Assembly: GCA_905215125.1 (NCBI GenBank)
Contig: CAJMOV010000003.1
Location: 1 to 24,204 of the forward strand
Origin: an uncultured bacterium
GTDB lineage: Bacteria > Bacillota > Clostridia > Oscillospirales > Butyricicoccaceae
Reading direction: 5' to 3'
Length of the DNA stretch: 24,204 bases
The stretch's first letter is position 1; each line of letters opens with the position of its first letter. The notes under the pieces were generated by a model. It was not told the DNA's origin. It searched no databases and was given only the letters and a program-made list of their open reading frames with translations. The position numbers and the translations under genes are program-made. Positions 14,793-21,748 of this stretch are shown piece by piece.

Positions 14793-17465
14793 CTACTGAT
14801 GGTGCCCGTCGCACAAAAGCAGGTAATACATGGCGACCTTATCCTTTTCGTTGGTTTGCAGCACATTGACAAAATGCCGGCGCGCCTGCCGGAGCTGCCC
14901 GGCCTGAAAGGCGTGTACGCCCGCCTCAAACTCGTCCCGGGTGACCAGATGCAGCTTCTTTTCATAGGTGTCCATGCCGTCCAGAAACTCGTACAGCGTT
15001 TCGCGGCCCGACCGGCCGCTGCCGATCTCGCGGTAATTGAAGTAATAATCGTCCCCCACCCGCTCGATGGCCCCCTTGGTGACAACGTACCGGGTGCCAA
15101 TTTCATCCATCAGGCTGTTGAGGGCGTAGACGTCCATCATGGTATTGGAGATGGCGGTGATGGTCTGTCGCTTTTGGTTACCGGCGACGCCGACCAGCGT
15201 TTCGTCGGCCGATATCAGCATTTTCATGCTGACGGCGCTTTGCTCGCGCGCCATCATTTCTTTCAGGGCGATGGCGGTATTGAGTGCGTCGCGCACCTGC
15301 CAGGGGAAAAGCACCGTCATGCCGGATCCGTCAAACCGCTCGATGATGCCGCGGTTTTTGTCGACCAGGTCAAAAATCCTGTCGAACTGCTCGTTCATCA
15401 AAGCGAAGTAGGCCTCGCTGTCCATCGCGGCCCCTTCTGCGCGGAAGTTGACATACAGAAGACTGACGTCGCGCACGCTTTTGTCGTGCAGGCGGATGTC
15501 GGTCACTTTGGTTTTGCCCATCAGCTGGAAAAGCCCGCGCGGGGTAAACTTAATGTATTCGTTGTTGAGAAGCACCATATTGGAAATGTACTGGTTGAGC
15601 TTTTCCGTCATCTGGTTGAAGCTGGCGCCGATGTCGGCCAGCTCGTCATGGGACGTGATGCGGGCCTTGACGCTCCAGTTGCCGGCGCTGATTTCGCCGA
15701 TGCATCTCCCCAGCTCCTGCAGGGGCCGGAAAGCGCGTGCCAGCACAAATATCAGCCACAGGAAGATGACGGCCGCCGCCGCTCCCCCCGCCATGCAGAC
15801 GACAGCGGCCGGGGACGAGCCCAGCTGCGGCAGGGCGCTGCGCGCTTCAATAAGGGCCGCCGTTTCCCCCCCTGACGTCAGGATGGGCTGGAAGTAACCG
15901 GTCGCCGGCGCGCCGGCGCTTTGCAGCCTGATGCTTCCGCCCGTCTGATCGAGAGCCATAATTTGCTCCACCGTGTCGGACGGCATTTCCCGCTCCAGCG
16001 GCACCATGTAAGCGGCGTTGTAAAAGGCGTCGCGCGGGTTTGTCGCATAGGCGCACAGGTACTGATCCCCCTGGCGGATATACAGGATAAGGCCGATGTC
16101 GGAAACCCCTGATACATCGGCGGCCAGGGCCGCCGCCTCGTCAAGCTCCTGCGTCAGCGTCAGGCGCTGGCTTCCGCCGCCGTCTGCGCGCAGGTCGGCG
16201 CTTTGCAGCACGTCTCCGTCAAGCAGAGCGGCTGCCGTCCGTGCGGCGGCGCCCAGGCGATCGTCCCACTGCTGACGGCGGTTGGACACGTCGGCAAAGA
16301 TTACGGCGGCGCAGCCGACAGCCAGCACAAGCACAAACACCGGCAGAAAATGCAGCAGTATCCTGCCTGTCAGCATGGACCGGCGGCGCAGCCAGCCGAG
16401 CGCCCGCAGCACGACCCAGAGCAGGACGGCGCTGCCCAGCAATACCCCGGCCGCCGCCAGCGCAAGCATAAGGCTCCAGCCCCTGGACACCCGAGAAATG
16501 CAAACCCAGCCGCCCTCAGTGTCAAACCACACCCAAAAGGGGCTTTCCGTATCAATGGAAACGGCGGTAAAGCCCCCGCCGCCAGCTGCGGCGGTCCCGC
16601 GCACCTGGTCAAAGGTCAGGCCCGACCTCTGGTCAATCACGTTCGCCGGGCTGAACAGGCGGGTAAAGGTACTGCCCGCAGCATCCACGCTGTACAAAAC
16701 GCCGCTTTGCAGCTCTGTCAGGTAAACGCTGCCGGCATCATCGGCGGAAAGGCGGCCAATCAGGCTTTGCTCGCCGATAAGGGAGAGGAGACTGCGCATT
16801 TCTCCGACCGGGTCGACGCACCAAAGGTCGCCGCTTTTGGTGCTGATCACCAGCGTTCCATCGGGCAGCGCGGCGCAGTCCTGCACATCGTTCGCAGACA
16901 AATCAAGCTGACAGGAGGTGAGGATGGCCGGCGTGTCGGCGCCGTACGGTTCAACCCGGATGACTTCATATTGGCCGCCGTTGCGGCAGACGGCGAGCAG
17001 CGCATCTCCGCAGGCCTGTGTTTTCAGGATATAGCTTTCCGTGCTGTACTGCGAAAGAGCGCTTTTCTCGACCACGAGCACCGGCTCCTGCCGCTGGCCG
17101 TCGCCGTTATACGCTTCAACGCTCTCGGACAGAATGACGTCCTCAGCGTTGCCCGCGGCGTCAACCTGGCGCTTATACTCCTGCGCCGTGATGAACAGGC
17201 TGCCGCTGCGGTCGGATATCAGCGCGTTATAGCGGATGCCGGCGCCGCCTTCACTCTCAGTGGGCAGCGAAAGCTCCCATTCCACCCGGCCGGCAGACGA
17301 CACTTTGGTCAAAACGGCGTCTGATGAAAGCAGGTACAGATTCCCGTCCGGGTCCATGGTATACGCGGCGGCGCTGTCCAGCTCAACGCGCAGGCTGTGT
17401 ACGGCGAATACCGCCGCCGCCAGCACGCTGAACAGCAATATGGCAAGGCTTTTTATCCACTTCAT
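14793..17465 (-). CDS. Membrane sensor with propeller-like ectodomain, HAMP and degenerate nucleotide-cyclase domain
   Basis: An 890-residue protein with four predicted membrane segments (about 5-23, 331-354, 369-391, 553-577). Residues 25-325 look like an extracellular beta-propeller (repeated D-x-x-G-x-LY/V blades such as DPDGNLYLLS and DDAGSVYLTE). Residues 395-550 form a second outside domain resembling a Cache sensor. A HAMP linker (577-628, with ITSHDELADIGASFNQMT) and a class III cyclase-like domain (about 663-810) follow, with a short helical, TPR-like tail. In the cyclase-like domain the first metal-binding Asp is Asn673 (YVNFR for FSDIR) and the second is Ser714 (DGSGM for IGDAI), so it is probably inactive and a binding module. 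I chose ATG 17465, with GGAGG 7 bases upstream, giving an N-terminal membrane segment at once. It is divergent from the pseudokinase-LysM gene and may sense the envelope state. Confidence 0.83.
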   Translation of the reverse strand: MKWIKSLAILLFSVLAAAVFAVHSLRVELDSAAAYTMDPDGNLYLLSSDAVLTKVSSAGRVEWELSLPTESEGGAGIRYNALISDRSGSLFITAQEYKRQVDAAGNAEDVILSESVEAYNGDGQRQEPVLVVEKSALSQYSTESYILKTQACGDALLAVCRNGGQYEVIRVEPYGADTPAILTSCQLDLSANDVQDCAALPDGTLVISTKSGDLWCVDPVGEMRSLLSLIGEQSLIGRLSADDAGSVYLTELQSGVLYSVDAAGSTFTRLFSPANVIDQRSGLTFDQVRGTAAAGGGGFTAVSIDTESPFWVWFDTEGGWVCISRVSRGWSLMLALAAAGVLLGSAVLLWVVLRALGWLRRRSMLTGRILLHFLPVFVLVLAVGCAAVIFADVSNRRQQWDDRLGAAARTAAALLDGDVLQSADLRADGGGSQRLTLTQELDEAAALAADVSGVSDIGLILYIRQGDQYLCAYATNPRDAFYNAAYMVPLEREMPSDTVEQIMALDQTGGSIRLQSAGAPATGYFQPILTSGGETAALIEARSALPQLGSSPAAVVCMAGGAAAAVIFLWLIFVLARAFRPLQELGRCIGEISAGNWSVKARITSHDELADIGASFNQMTEKLNQYISNMVLLNNEYIKFTPRGLFQLMGKTKVTDIRLHDKSVRDVSLLYVNFRAEGAAMDSEAYFALMNEQFDRIFDLVDKNRGIIERFDGSGMTVLFPWQVRDALNTAIALKEMMAREQSAVSMKMLISADETLVGVAGNQKRQTITAISNTMMDVYALNSLMDEIGTRYVVTKGAIERVGDDYYFNYREIGSGRSGRETLYEFLDGMDTYEKKLHLVTRDEFEAGVHAFQAGQLRQARRHFVNVLQTNEKDKVAMYYLLLCDGHHQ

Positions 17466-17498
17466 GACCTGTCCTCCATCCACGCGGGCATTTTGGCA

Positions 17499-17508
17499 CG
17501 AAATTTCG
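17499..17508. promoter_or_regulatory. Palindrome, possible operator
   Basis: Perfect 10-base palindrome CGAAATTTCG, flanked by GGCA on the left and TGCC two bases away on the right. It lies in the divergent region, 8 bases upstream of the plus-strand -35 box and 33 bases upstream of the minus-strand start at 17465, so a bound protein could affect both directions. No minus-strand promoter was identified with confidence. Confidence 0.3.
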
Positions 17509-17516
17509 GCTGCCAC

Positions 17517-17545
17517 TTTACAACGAAAATTTTTGCGGTTATAAT
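17517..17545 (+). promoter_or_regulatory. Sigma-A-type promoter for the pseudokinase-LysM gene
   Basis: The -35 box TTTACA (17517-17522), 17-base spacer and -10 box TATAAT (17540-17545) are close to consensus. Transcription should begin near 17552, giving a leader of about 70 bases to the GTG start. The spacer contains GAAAATTTTTGCG (17525-17537), almost the same as a segment in the small peptide gene's promoter. Confidence 0.78.
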
Positions 17546-17611
17546 CTTAGCAAGAGTTCAAGGATACTTAATATGAAAACTTTTAAGTTCAAATTGCAGA
17601 TTTTGCAATCT

Positions 17612-17616
17612 GGAGG
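17612..17616 (+). promoter_or_regulatory. Ribosome binding site deciding the GTG start at 17624
   Basis: GGAGG with 7 bases to GTG at 17624. An in-frame ATG at 17573 has only a weak AAGGA-like site upstream, so the shorter protein is preferred. Confidence 0.65.
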
Positions 17617-17623
17617 TGTTTTT

Positions 17624-18751
17624 GTGACAGATGAGACTACCGTCCGCCTGCCGTATGATATGCTCGGCACCTTGCTCGACGAGCCTGCGCTCACCGTGTG
17701 CGCCGGCCGAAGGCCCGGCGAGGAAGAGCTGCTTGTGCTCAACCGCATCCCGCACAGCGCGGAAACGCGGGATTTGTTCCGGGACCTGTATTTCTATTCC
17801 ACCCACCGGCCGGAACGCTCCGACTTTGTCGAGCTTTACAGCGCCGATCGGGATTTTTACGCCGTCTTCCGCTACCATCAGTCGCCCAGCCTGGCTGCCC
17901 TGTACGGCAGCTGCCCCGGGCCGACGGCCCGACGGCTTTCCGTGCTTGTCGCCGCGCTGTTCCGTGTGTATAACGCCACGCTGCGTATGCCTCTGCCCGT
18001 TGTCTGCAGCGCGCTGCAGCCTGAAAATATCCTGATAAACGACGATGAGGAGATCGAGCTGCTGTACCAGCTCAAGCCGGAATTCCTGGGCGGCACATGC
18101 GACCTGTGGGCCGAAGCCGCCGCGCTGGTGCAGTTCATGCTGGCGCGCGAAATCCACAGCGGACATCATCACGCCCTGCAGGATATTTGCAAAAAGTGCC
18201 GCGCCGGTCTTTACCCCGCCCTGCCGGCCCTTATCAACGACCTGGAAAAAGCCGCTGAAACGCTGGCACAGACAGAATGGCTCAACCGCGCCAAAGCCTT
18301 TGTCACCCGCAAAAAGTCGCGCATTTTGCAAATGTCCTGGCTAAGTATCGTCGCGATGCTGACGCTCCTGCTCATTTATGCCGTCACCGAGCTGACGCGC
18401 AGCGACGCGCTGCCAGCCGCCGCCCTTTCTGACATCGGGGGCGTCACCTATGTAGCCGCGCAGGATGAGGAGGGAAACAGCCTGCAGCTGACTGATCCCA
18501 GCCAGCCGCCTGCGGAAGCCGACGGCACGCAATTTTCCGGCCTGCCCACCCCGGATGACGATTTGACGTCAGAGGACTATGTCGTCCAGCCGGGCGACAC
18601 GCTGGACAGCATCTGCGCCGCCAAATACGGCGCCGAAGGGTATTCCGCCCCAGTGGCCTCCTTCAACGGCCTGGCAGCTGACGACGAGCCGGACGCCGGC
18701 AGCGTCCTTCGTCTGCCCCTGCGGGATCAGCTGGCCGATTACATCGCCTGA
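17624..18751 (+). CDS. Pseudokinase-like, single-pass membrane protein with C-terminal LysM domain
   Basis: A 375-residue protein. The first 230 residues resemble a decayed protein-kinase fold: AVFRYHQSPSLAALY at 80-94 recalls the hinge and following helix, and CSALQPENILIND (128-140) matches the catalytic loop HRDLKPENILL with His-Arg-Asp replaced by Cys-Ser-Ala. No DFG is visible after it. One membrane segment (about 238-255) follows a basic RKKSR patch, placing the kinase-like part inside the cell. Outside are an acidic Pro-rich linker (260-317) and a LysM domain (319-365, starting YVVQPGDTLDSI). Pseudokinase-TM architecture recalls EssB/YukC of type VII secretion, but the LysM tail is different. 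LysM also occurs in the Pvc7-type baseplate protein. It could anchor the particle or its assembly site to membrane and wall. It is the only larger plus-strand gene and has its own promoter and terminator. Confidence 0.82.
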   Translation: MTDETTVRLPYDMLGTLLDEPALTVCAGRRPGEEELLVLNRIPHSAETRDLFRDLYFYSTHRPERSDFVELYSADRDFYAVFRYHQSPSLAALYGSCPGPTARRLSVLVAALFRVYNATLRMPLPVVCSALQPENILINDDEEIELLYQLKPEFLGGTCDLWAEAAALVQFMLAREIHSGHHHALQDICKKCRAGLYPALPALINDLEKAAETLAQTEWLNRAKAFVTRKKSRILQMSWLSIVAMLTLLLIYAVTELTRSDALPAAALSDIGGVTYVAAQDEEGNSLQLTDPSQPPAEADGTQFSGLPTPDDDLTSEDYVVQPGDTLDSICAAKYGAEGYSAPVASFNGLAADDEPDAGSVLRLPLRDQLADYIA

Positions 18752-18761
18752 TTTATCCTCC

Positions 18762-18796
18762 CCCCGTCCCGGCCTGCGCCGGGGCGGGGATTTTTT
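18762..18796 (+). terminator. Intrinsic terminator of the pseudokinase-LysM gene
   Basis: A 12-base-pair stem (CCCCGTCCCGGC at 18762-18773 with GCCGGGGCGGGG at 18778-18789, one G-T pair), a four-base loop CTGC, then A and TTTTTT (18791-18796). It starts 10 bases after the stop codon. On the minus strand the hairpin is followed by GGAGGATAAA, without a T-run, so it would not strongly end the convergent fibre gene's transcript. Confidence 0.88.
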
Positions 18797-18802
18797 GCTT
18801 TC

Positions 18803-20572
18803 CTACGCCTTGCTTACGACAACGTAAGCGCTGGCTTTGCAGTTGCCATACCTTGCGCTCTGCGCCTGGATTTCAAAGACGCCTTCCATAGGAGGCGCGG
18901 TATACAGGCCGTTGCGGTCGATGCTGCCGCCGCTTTTTTCCACGACGGACCAGTTGACCTCCTGGCTGGCGCAGCCCTCTACGACGGCGGTCAGGCGCAG
19001 CTGCTGAAGCGGTTCGAGATTGGACGTATTCGGCGTGATGACGACGCGGATGTCGGACGCCACCTCCTGGCCGCGGCCCGTCGGTTCGCTGGACGGACGC
19101 CACGCCCACCAGCGCAGCCGCACGGCCTGCTGATCGGTTCTTTCCAGCAGCTTGACGCCCAGCTGCAGCGTGCCCTTTTTGGCGTTGAGCAGTGCCGCTG
19201 TCTGGCAGGCGGGGGCGGCAAGGGAAAACTCCTCGGCGCTGAACACCCCGCCGCTTCCGAAAACCAGCGTGTCCGGGTCGCCCTGCCGGGCGCTGTTTTC
19301 CGCCGCCACGACGACGCATACGTTGCCCGGCCCCAGGCCGTGGATAAACTCGTGCGAAAAATAAGCCCGGCCCGCCTTGGGGGTGATCCCGAGATTGACC
19401 ATTTCCGCACCGGTGACGATCTGCTGGCCTTCAGCGGGCAGACTGGGCGCGCTGTCCTGCACAGCTGCGGCTGCCATCCGCACGCCGTCATCCTGCGCCG
19501 GGCCGCGGTCAACGCTCTGAAGCAGGCCCAGCAGCTGGTTGCTCAGCAAATACTGGTTAAAGGGGTTGCGGGTGATTTTTTCAATGAAATAGGTCGACTG
19601 GCTTGCAATGATGTGCAGCTTGGCGAGGTAGATGGCCTGATCCTCGCGCGCGGTCAGAAGGTCGTCAAAATGACAGTCAAAATACGCTTCAGTCACCACC
19701 TCGCGCAGCGGGCGCGAGGTCACCTGCACTGGGCGGACGGCGTCTTCCCCCGGCCCCTGACACTCCCTACTGCCCAGCGACAGCTTGAAGGCGGACGCCG
19801 GCACGCGGATTTCCGTATAGTCGTCCTGCACCGGGCCGCAGGCCATGGCATAATCAAAGCTGAGCCGCTTGTGGGTCGTCACTTCGGTCTCATCGTATTC
19901 CACGGCGATGGAGCTTTCGCTGTTGGGCCCGCGGAACATGTCGCTTTCCAGCGTGAAGGAAAAGCGCACGGGCGCCGAAACGTCCCGTTTTTCAAACAAC
20001 ACGCGTACGGGGAAGCGCTCGCCCGTGGCGGCAAAGCGGGGGATTTGCAGCGTGATGGCAACGCCGTCCGCGTCGTACAGGCGGCACAGGTCGTACAGCA
20101 CGCTGTCCACGCCCAGTACAGCCGGGCTGGGCTCGCGCGTTGTCAGGAAAAGCTCGTATCCCTCCTGTACGCGGTTGTACTCGCGCGCGACGCCGCCTTC
20201 CCCGCCGCTCCCCGCTACTGAAAAGGTGCCCTCGCACAGCTCCTCCCGGTAGGCGATACCAAGGTAAACGTCGCCGCTGCCCTCGATTTCCTCAAAGCCG
20301 CGGATGACGCTGATTTGCTTGACGCTCGGCTCGCGCACGACGATTTCGCGGCCCAGATAGTCCAGGGCCATGCCGGCTTCCAGCGAAAAGGTTTGGTTGT
20401 CGACGAGCAGCACCCCCAGGCCGGACACAATGCCGGCCCCGTGCAGCATACGGTTGCCCAGCCGACGCTTGTCGTTCATATAGGTCTGCTCGCTTTCAAA
20501 GTCGCGGACCGTCATCAGCTTGCCGTAAAAATAGTGGTTTCTCTCGCCGGAATCGTATTGCAGGTTGTTCAT
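18803..20572 (-). CDS. Tail-fibre or baseplate-accessory protein with C-terminal Ig-like domain
   Basis: A 589-residue protein whose N-terminus (about 10-85) has the signature NHYFYGKLMTVRDF, then YMNDKRRLGNRMLHGAGIVSGL and ALDYLGREIVV. This is a conserved start seen in proteins encoded beside tail genes of eCIS and similar tail-like clusters. The middle (90-500) is beta-rich and not assigned, with a helical TYFIEKITRNPFNQYLLSNQLLGLL-type stretch around 330-360. The C-terminus (508-589) is a bacterial Ig-like domain with W-S-V, GGSID-x-NGLYTAP and a final Val-rich strand, a type of module often used for surface binding. No signal peptide is present, as expected for a particle component. The ATG at 20572 has GGAGG 7 bases upstream; it starts 18 bases after the tail protein's stop. 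A receptor-binding fibre role is inferred from position and the Ig domain. Confidence 0.82.
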   Translation of the reverse strand: MNNLQYDSGERNHYFYGKLMTVRDFESEQTYMNDKRRLGNRMLHGAGIVSGLGVLLVDNQTFSLEAGMALDYLGREIVVREPSVKQISVIRGFEEIEGSGDVYLGIAYREELCEGTFSVAGSGGEGGVAREYNRVQEGYELFLTTREPSPAVLGVDSVLYDLCRLYDADGVAITLQIPRFAATGERFPVRVLFEKRDVSAPVRFSFTLESDMFRGPNSESSIAVEYDETEVTTHKRLSFDYAMACGPVQDDYTEIRVPASAFKLSLGSRECQGPGEDAVRPVQVTSRPLREVVTEAYFDCHFDDLLTAREDQAIYLAKLHIIASQSTYFIEKITRNPFNQYLLSNQLLGLLQSVDRGPAQDDGVRMAAAAVQDSAPSLPAEGQQIVTGAEMVNLGITPKAGRAYFSHEFIHGLGPGNVCVVVAAENSARQGDPDTLVFGSGGVFSAEEFSLAAPACQTAALLNAKKGTLQLGVKLLERTDQQAVRLRWWAWRPSSEPTGRGQEVASDIRVVITPNTSNLEPLQQLRLTAVVEGCASQEVNWSVVEKSGGSIDRNGLYTAPPMEGVFEIQAQSARYGNCKASAYVVVSKA

Positions 20573-20590
20573 GTGTGCCCCTCCTGTCGG

Positions 20591-21724
20591 CTATTCTGTC
20601 AGATACGGCGCGCCGGGCGCCGCCGCGGCGTCAAGCACCAGCTCTTCGCTTCGGCTGATGCGGGAATTAACGCCCAGGTAGCAATGCCGCCCCAAAATCA
20701 TCGCGCTTTCCAAATACACCAGGTTGCAGACGGCGTCAACCGGCTTGAACTTGTCAATGACCCGGTAGACCTTGGCGTAATCATCCGGGCTGCAGCCGCC
20801 CTGCGGCATGAGAACGGTAAAGGTGTGCCGGCTGCCGTACAGCCGCCTCAGCGTCTCGCCGTCGGCCTTCCACTGCTCCGATTCGGCCGTCTCAAACTGC
20901 TCGATGATAAGCGGCGTCCGGCCTGTGTACAGCTGGATGATCTCCTCCAGCGCCGGGCGCGTCCCCTTAATGCGGTAAAGCCGCACGGCGTTTTTCAGCA
21001 GCAGGCGCAGCCGGTCCTCCGTCCACAGAAAGCAATCGGACACCGCCAGGCCATCAGCCAGCCAGCGCAAAAACTCAGGCGGCGCGACAGCCGGGTCAAA
21101 CCGGGTGGGCGCAAGATCGATATCGTCTTCCAAATCGACATACAGCGACTGGAATACGCTGATAAACCGCGCCAGAAAGGAATTGACGCTGTCGGTCCCG
21201 CGGTAGACCTGGGGCAGATAATCAATAAAGGCGGTGCGGGGAAACTCCAGCCGCAGGCTGCGCACGGCAGGCTCGGCCCCGTCATAGCTCAAAAAAATGA
21301 GACAGAACCAAAGATAGCGCCCCTGATACCCGTAAAGGGTCAGATCCCGCGGATCGTCGTGTAGCCCCTGGGCGCACTGTGAAAAAAACCGCTCGCGTTC
21401 GTCGGCGGCGACGGCGGGATCTGCCAGCCAGCTATCCAGGGTGCGCTCACCCTGCCCTGTGGCAAAGGCGGGAGGCAGGCGCTCATCGTCGCTGCAATAG
21501 ACGTACAGGCGCAGCGCGGTGTTGCCCGGGCTGTCGCCCTCCAGGCGCAGGCGGTGCCAGACCGTCTCCTTTTCCAGGGTGTCCAGGGCAAACGAGGTAT
21601 AGACCCCCTTGCCCGCGCCGCGCAGGACGAGCCCCTCCGCCTCGGCGGCCAGGCCGTCGGCAATGCCCTGATCCAGCCAGTCGTCCGGCCGGTTAAACAA
21701 AAAATGCTTGGTGCCCGCAGCCAT
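20591..21724 (-). CDS. Phage tail protein I-type component (TIGR02242-like)
   Basis: A 377-residue baseplate or tail component. Residues about 165-290 match the tail-protein domain found in eCIS and related tails: YLPQVYRG (169-176), FLARFISVFQSLY, an acidic DLEDDIDLAPTRFDP segment, APPEFLRWLADGL and the later LYRIKGTRPALEEIIQLYTG. The N-terminal 160 residues form a beta-rich extension, and the C-terminal part carries the TVLMPQ and VIDKFKPVDAV segments common in this family. In Afp/PVC-type particles the equivalent protein links the baseplate wedges to the fibres. The ATG at 21724 has GGAGG 7 bases upstream and follows the baseplate gene's stop by 24 bases. Confidence 0.88.
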   Translation of the reverse strand: MAAGTKHFLFNRPDDWLDQGIADGLAAEAEGLVLRGAGKGVYTSFALDTLEKETVWHRLRLEGDSPGNTALRLYVYCSDDERLPPAFATGQGERTLDSWLADPAVAADERERFFSQCAQGLHDDPRDLTLYGYQGRYLWFCLIFLSYDGAEPAVRSLRLEFPRTAFIDYLPQVYRGTDSVNSFLARFISVFQSLYVDLEDDIDLAPTRFDPAVAPPEFLRWLADGLAVSDCFLWTEDRLRLLLKNAVRLYRIKGTRPALEEIIQLYTGRTPLIIEQFETAESEQWKADGETLRRLYGSRHTFTVLMPQGGCSPDDYAKVYRVIDKFKPVDAVCNLVYLESAMILGRHCYLGVNSRISRSEELVLDAAAAPGAPYLTE

Positions 21725-21748
21725 TCCTTCCCCTCCTCACGCCGCTTT

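Noticed and set aside
14799..15875. 358-codon plus-strand open frame
   Set aside because: Antisense to the cyclase-like domain of the sensor gene; composition (His/Gln/Asp-rich) is typical of a shadow frame.
16203..17324. 373-codon plus-strand open frame
   Set aside because: Antisense to the propeller-like region of the sensor gene and without any recognisable motif.
17558..18331. 257-codon minus-strand open frame
   Set aside because: Antisense to the pseudokinase-LysM gene, which has a promoter, ribosome site and terminator.
20315..21364. 349-codon plus-strand open frame
   Set aside because: Spans antisense across two clear tail genes and their junction; not a plausible gene.
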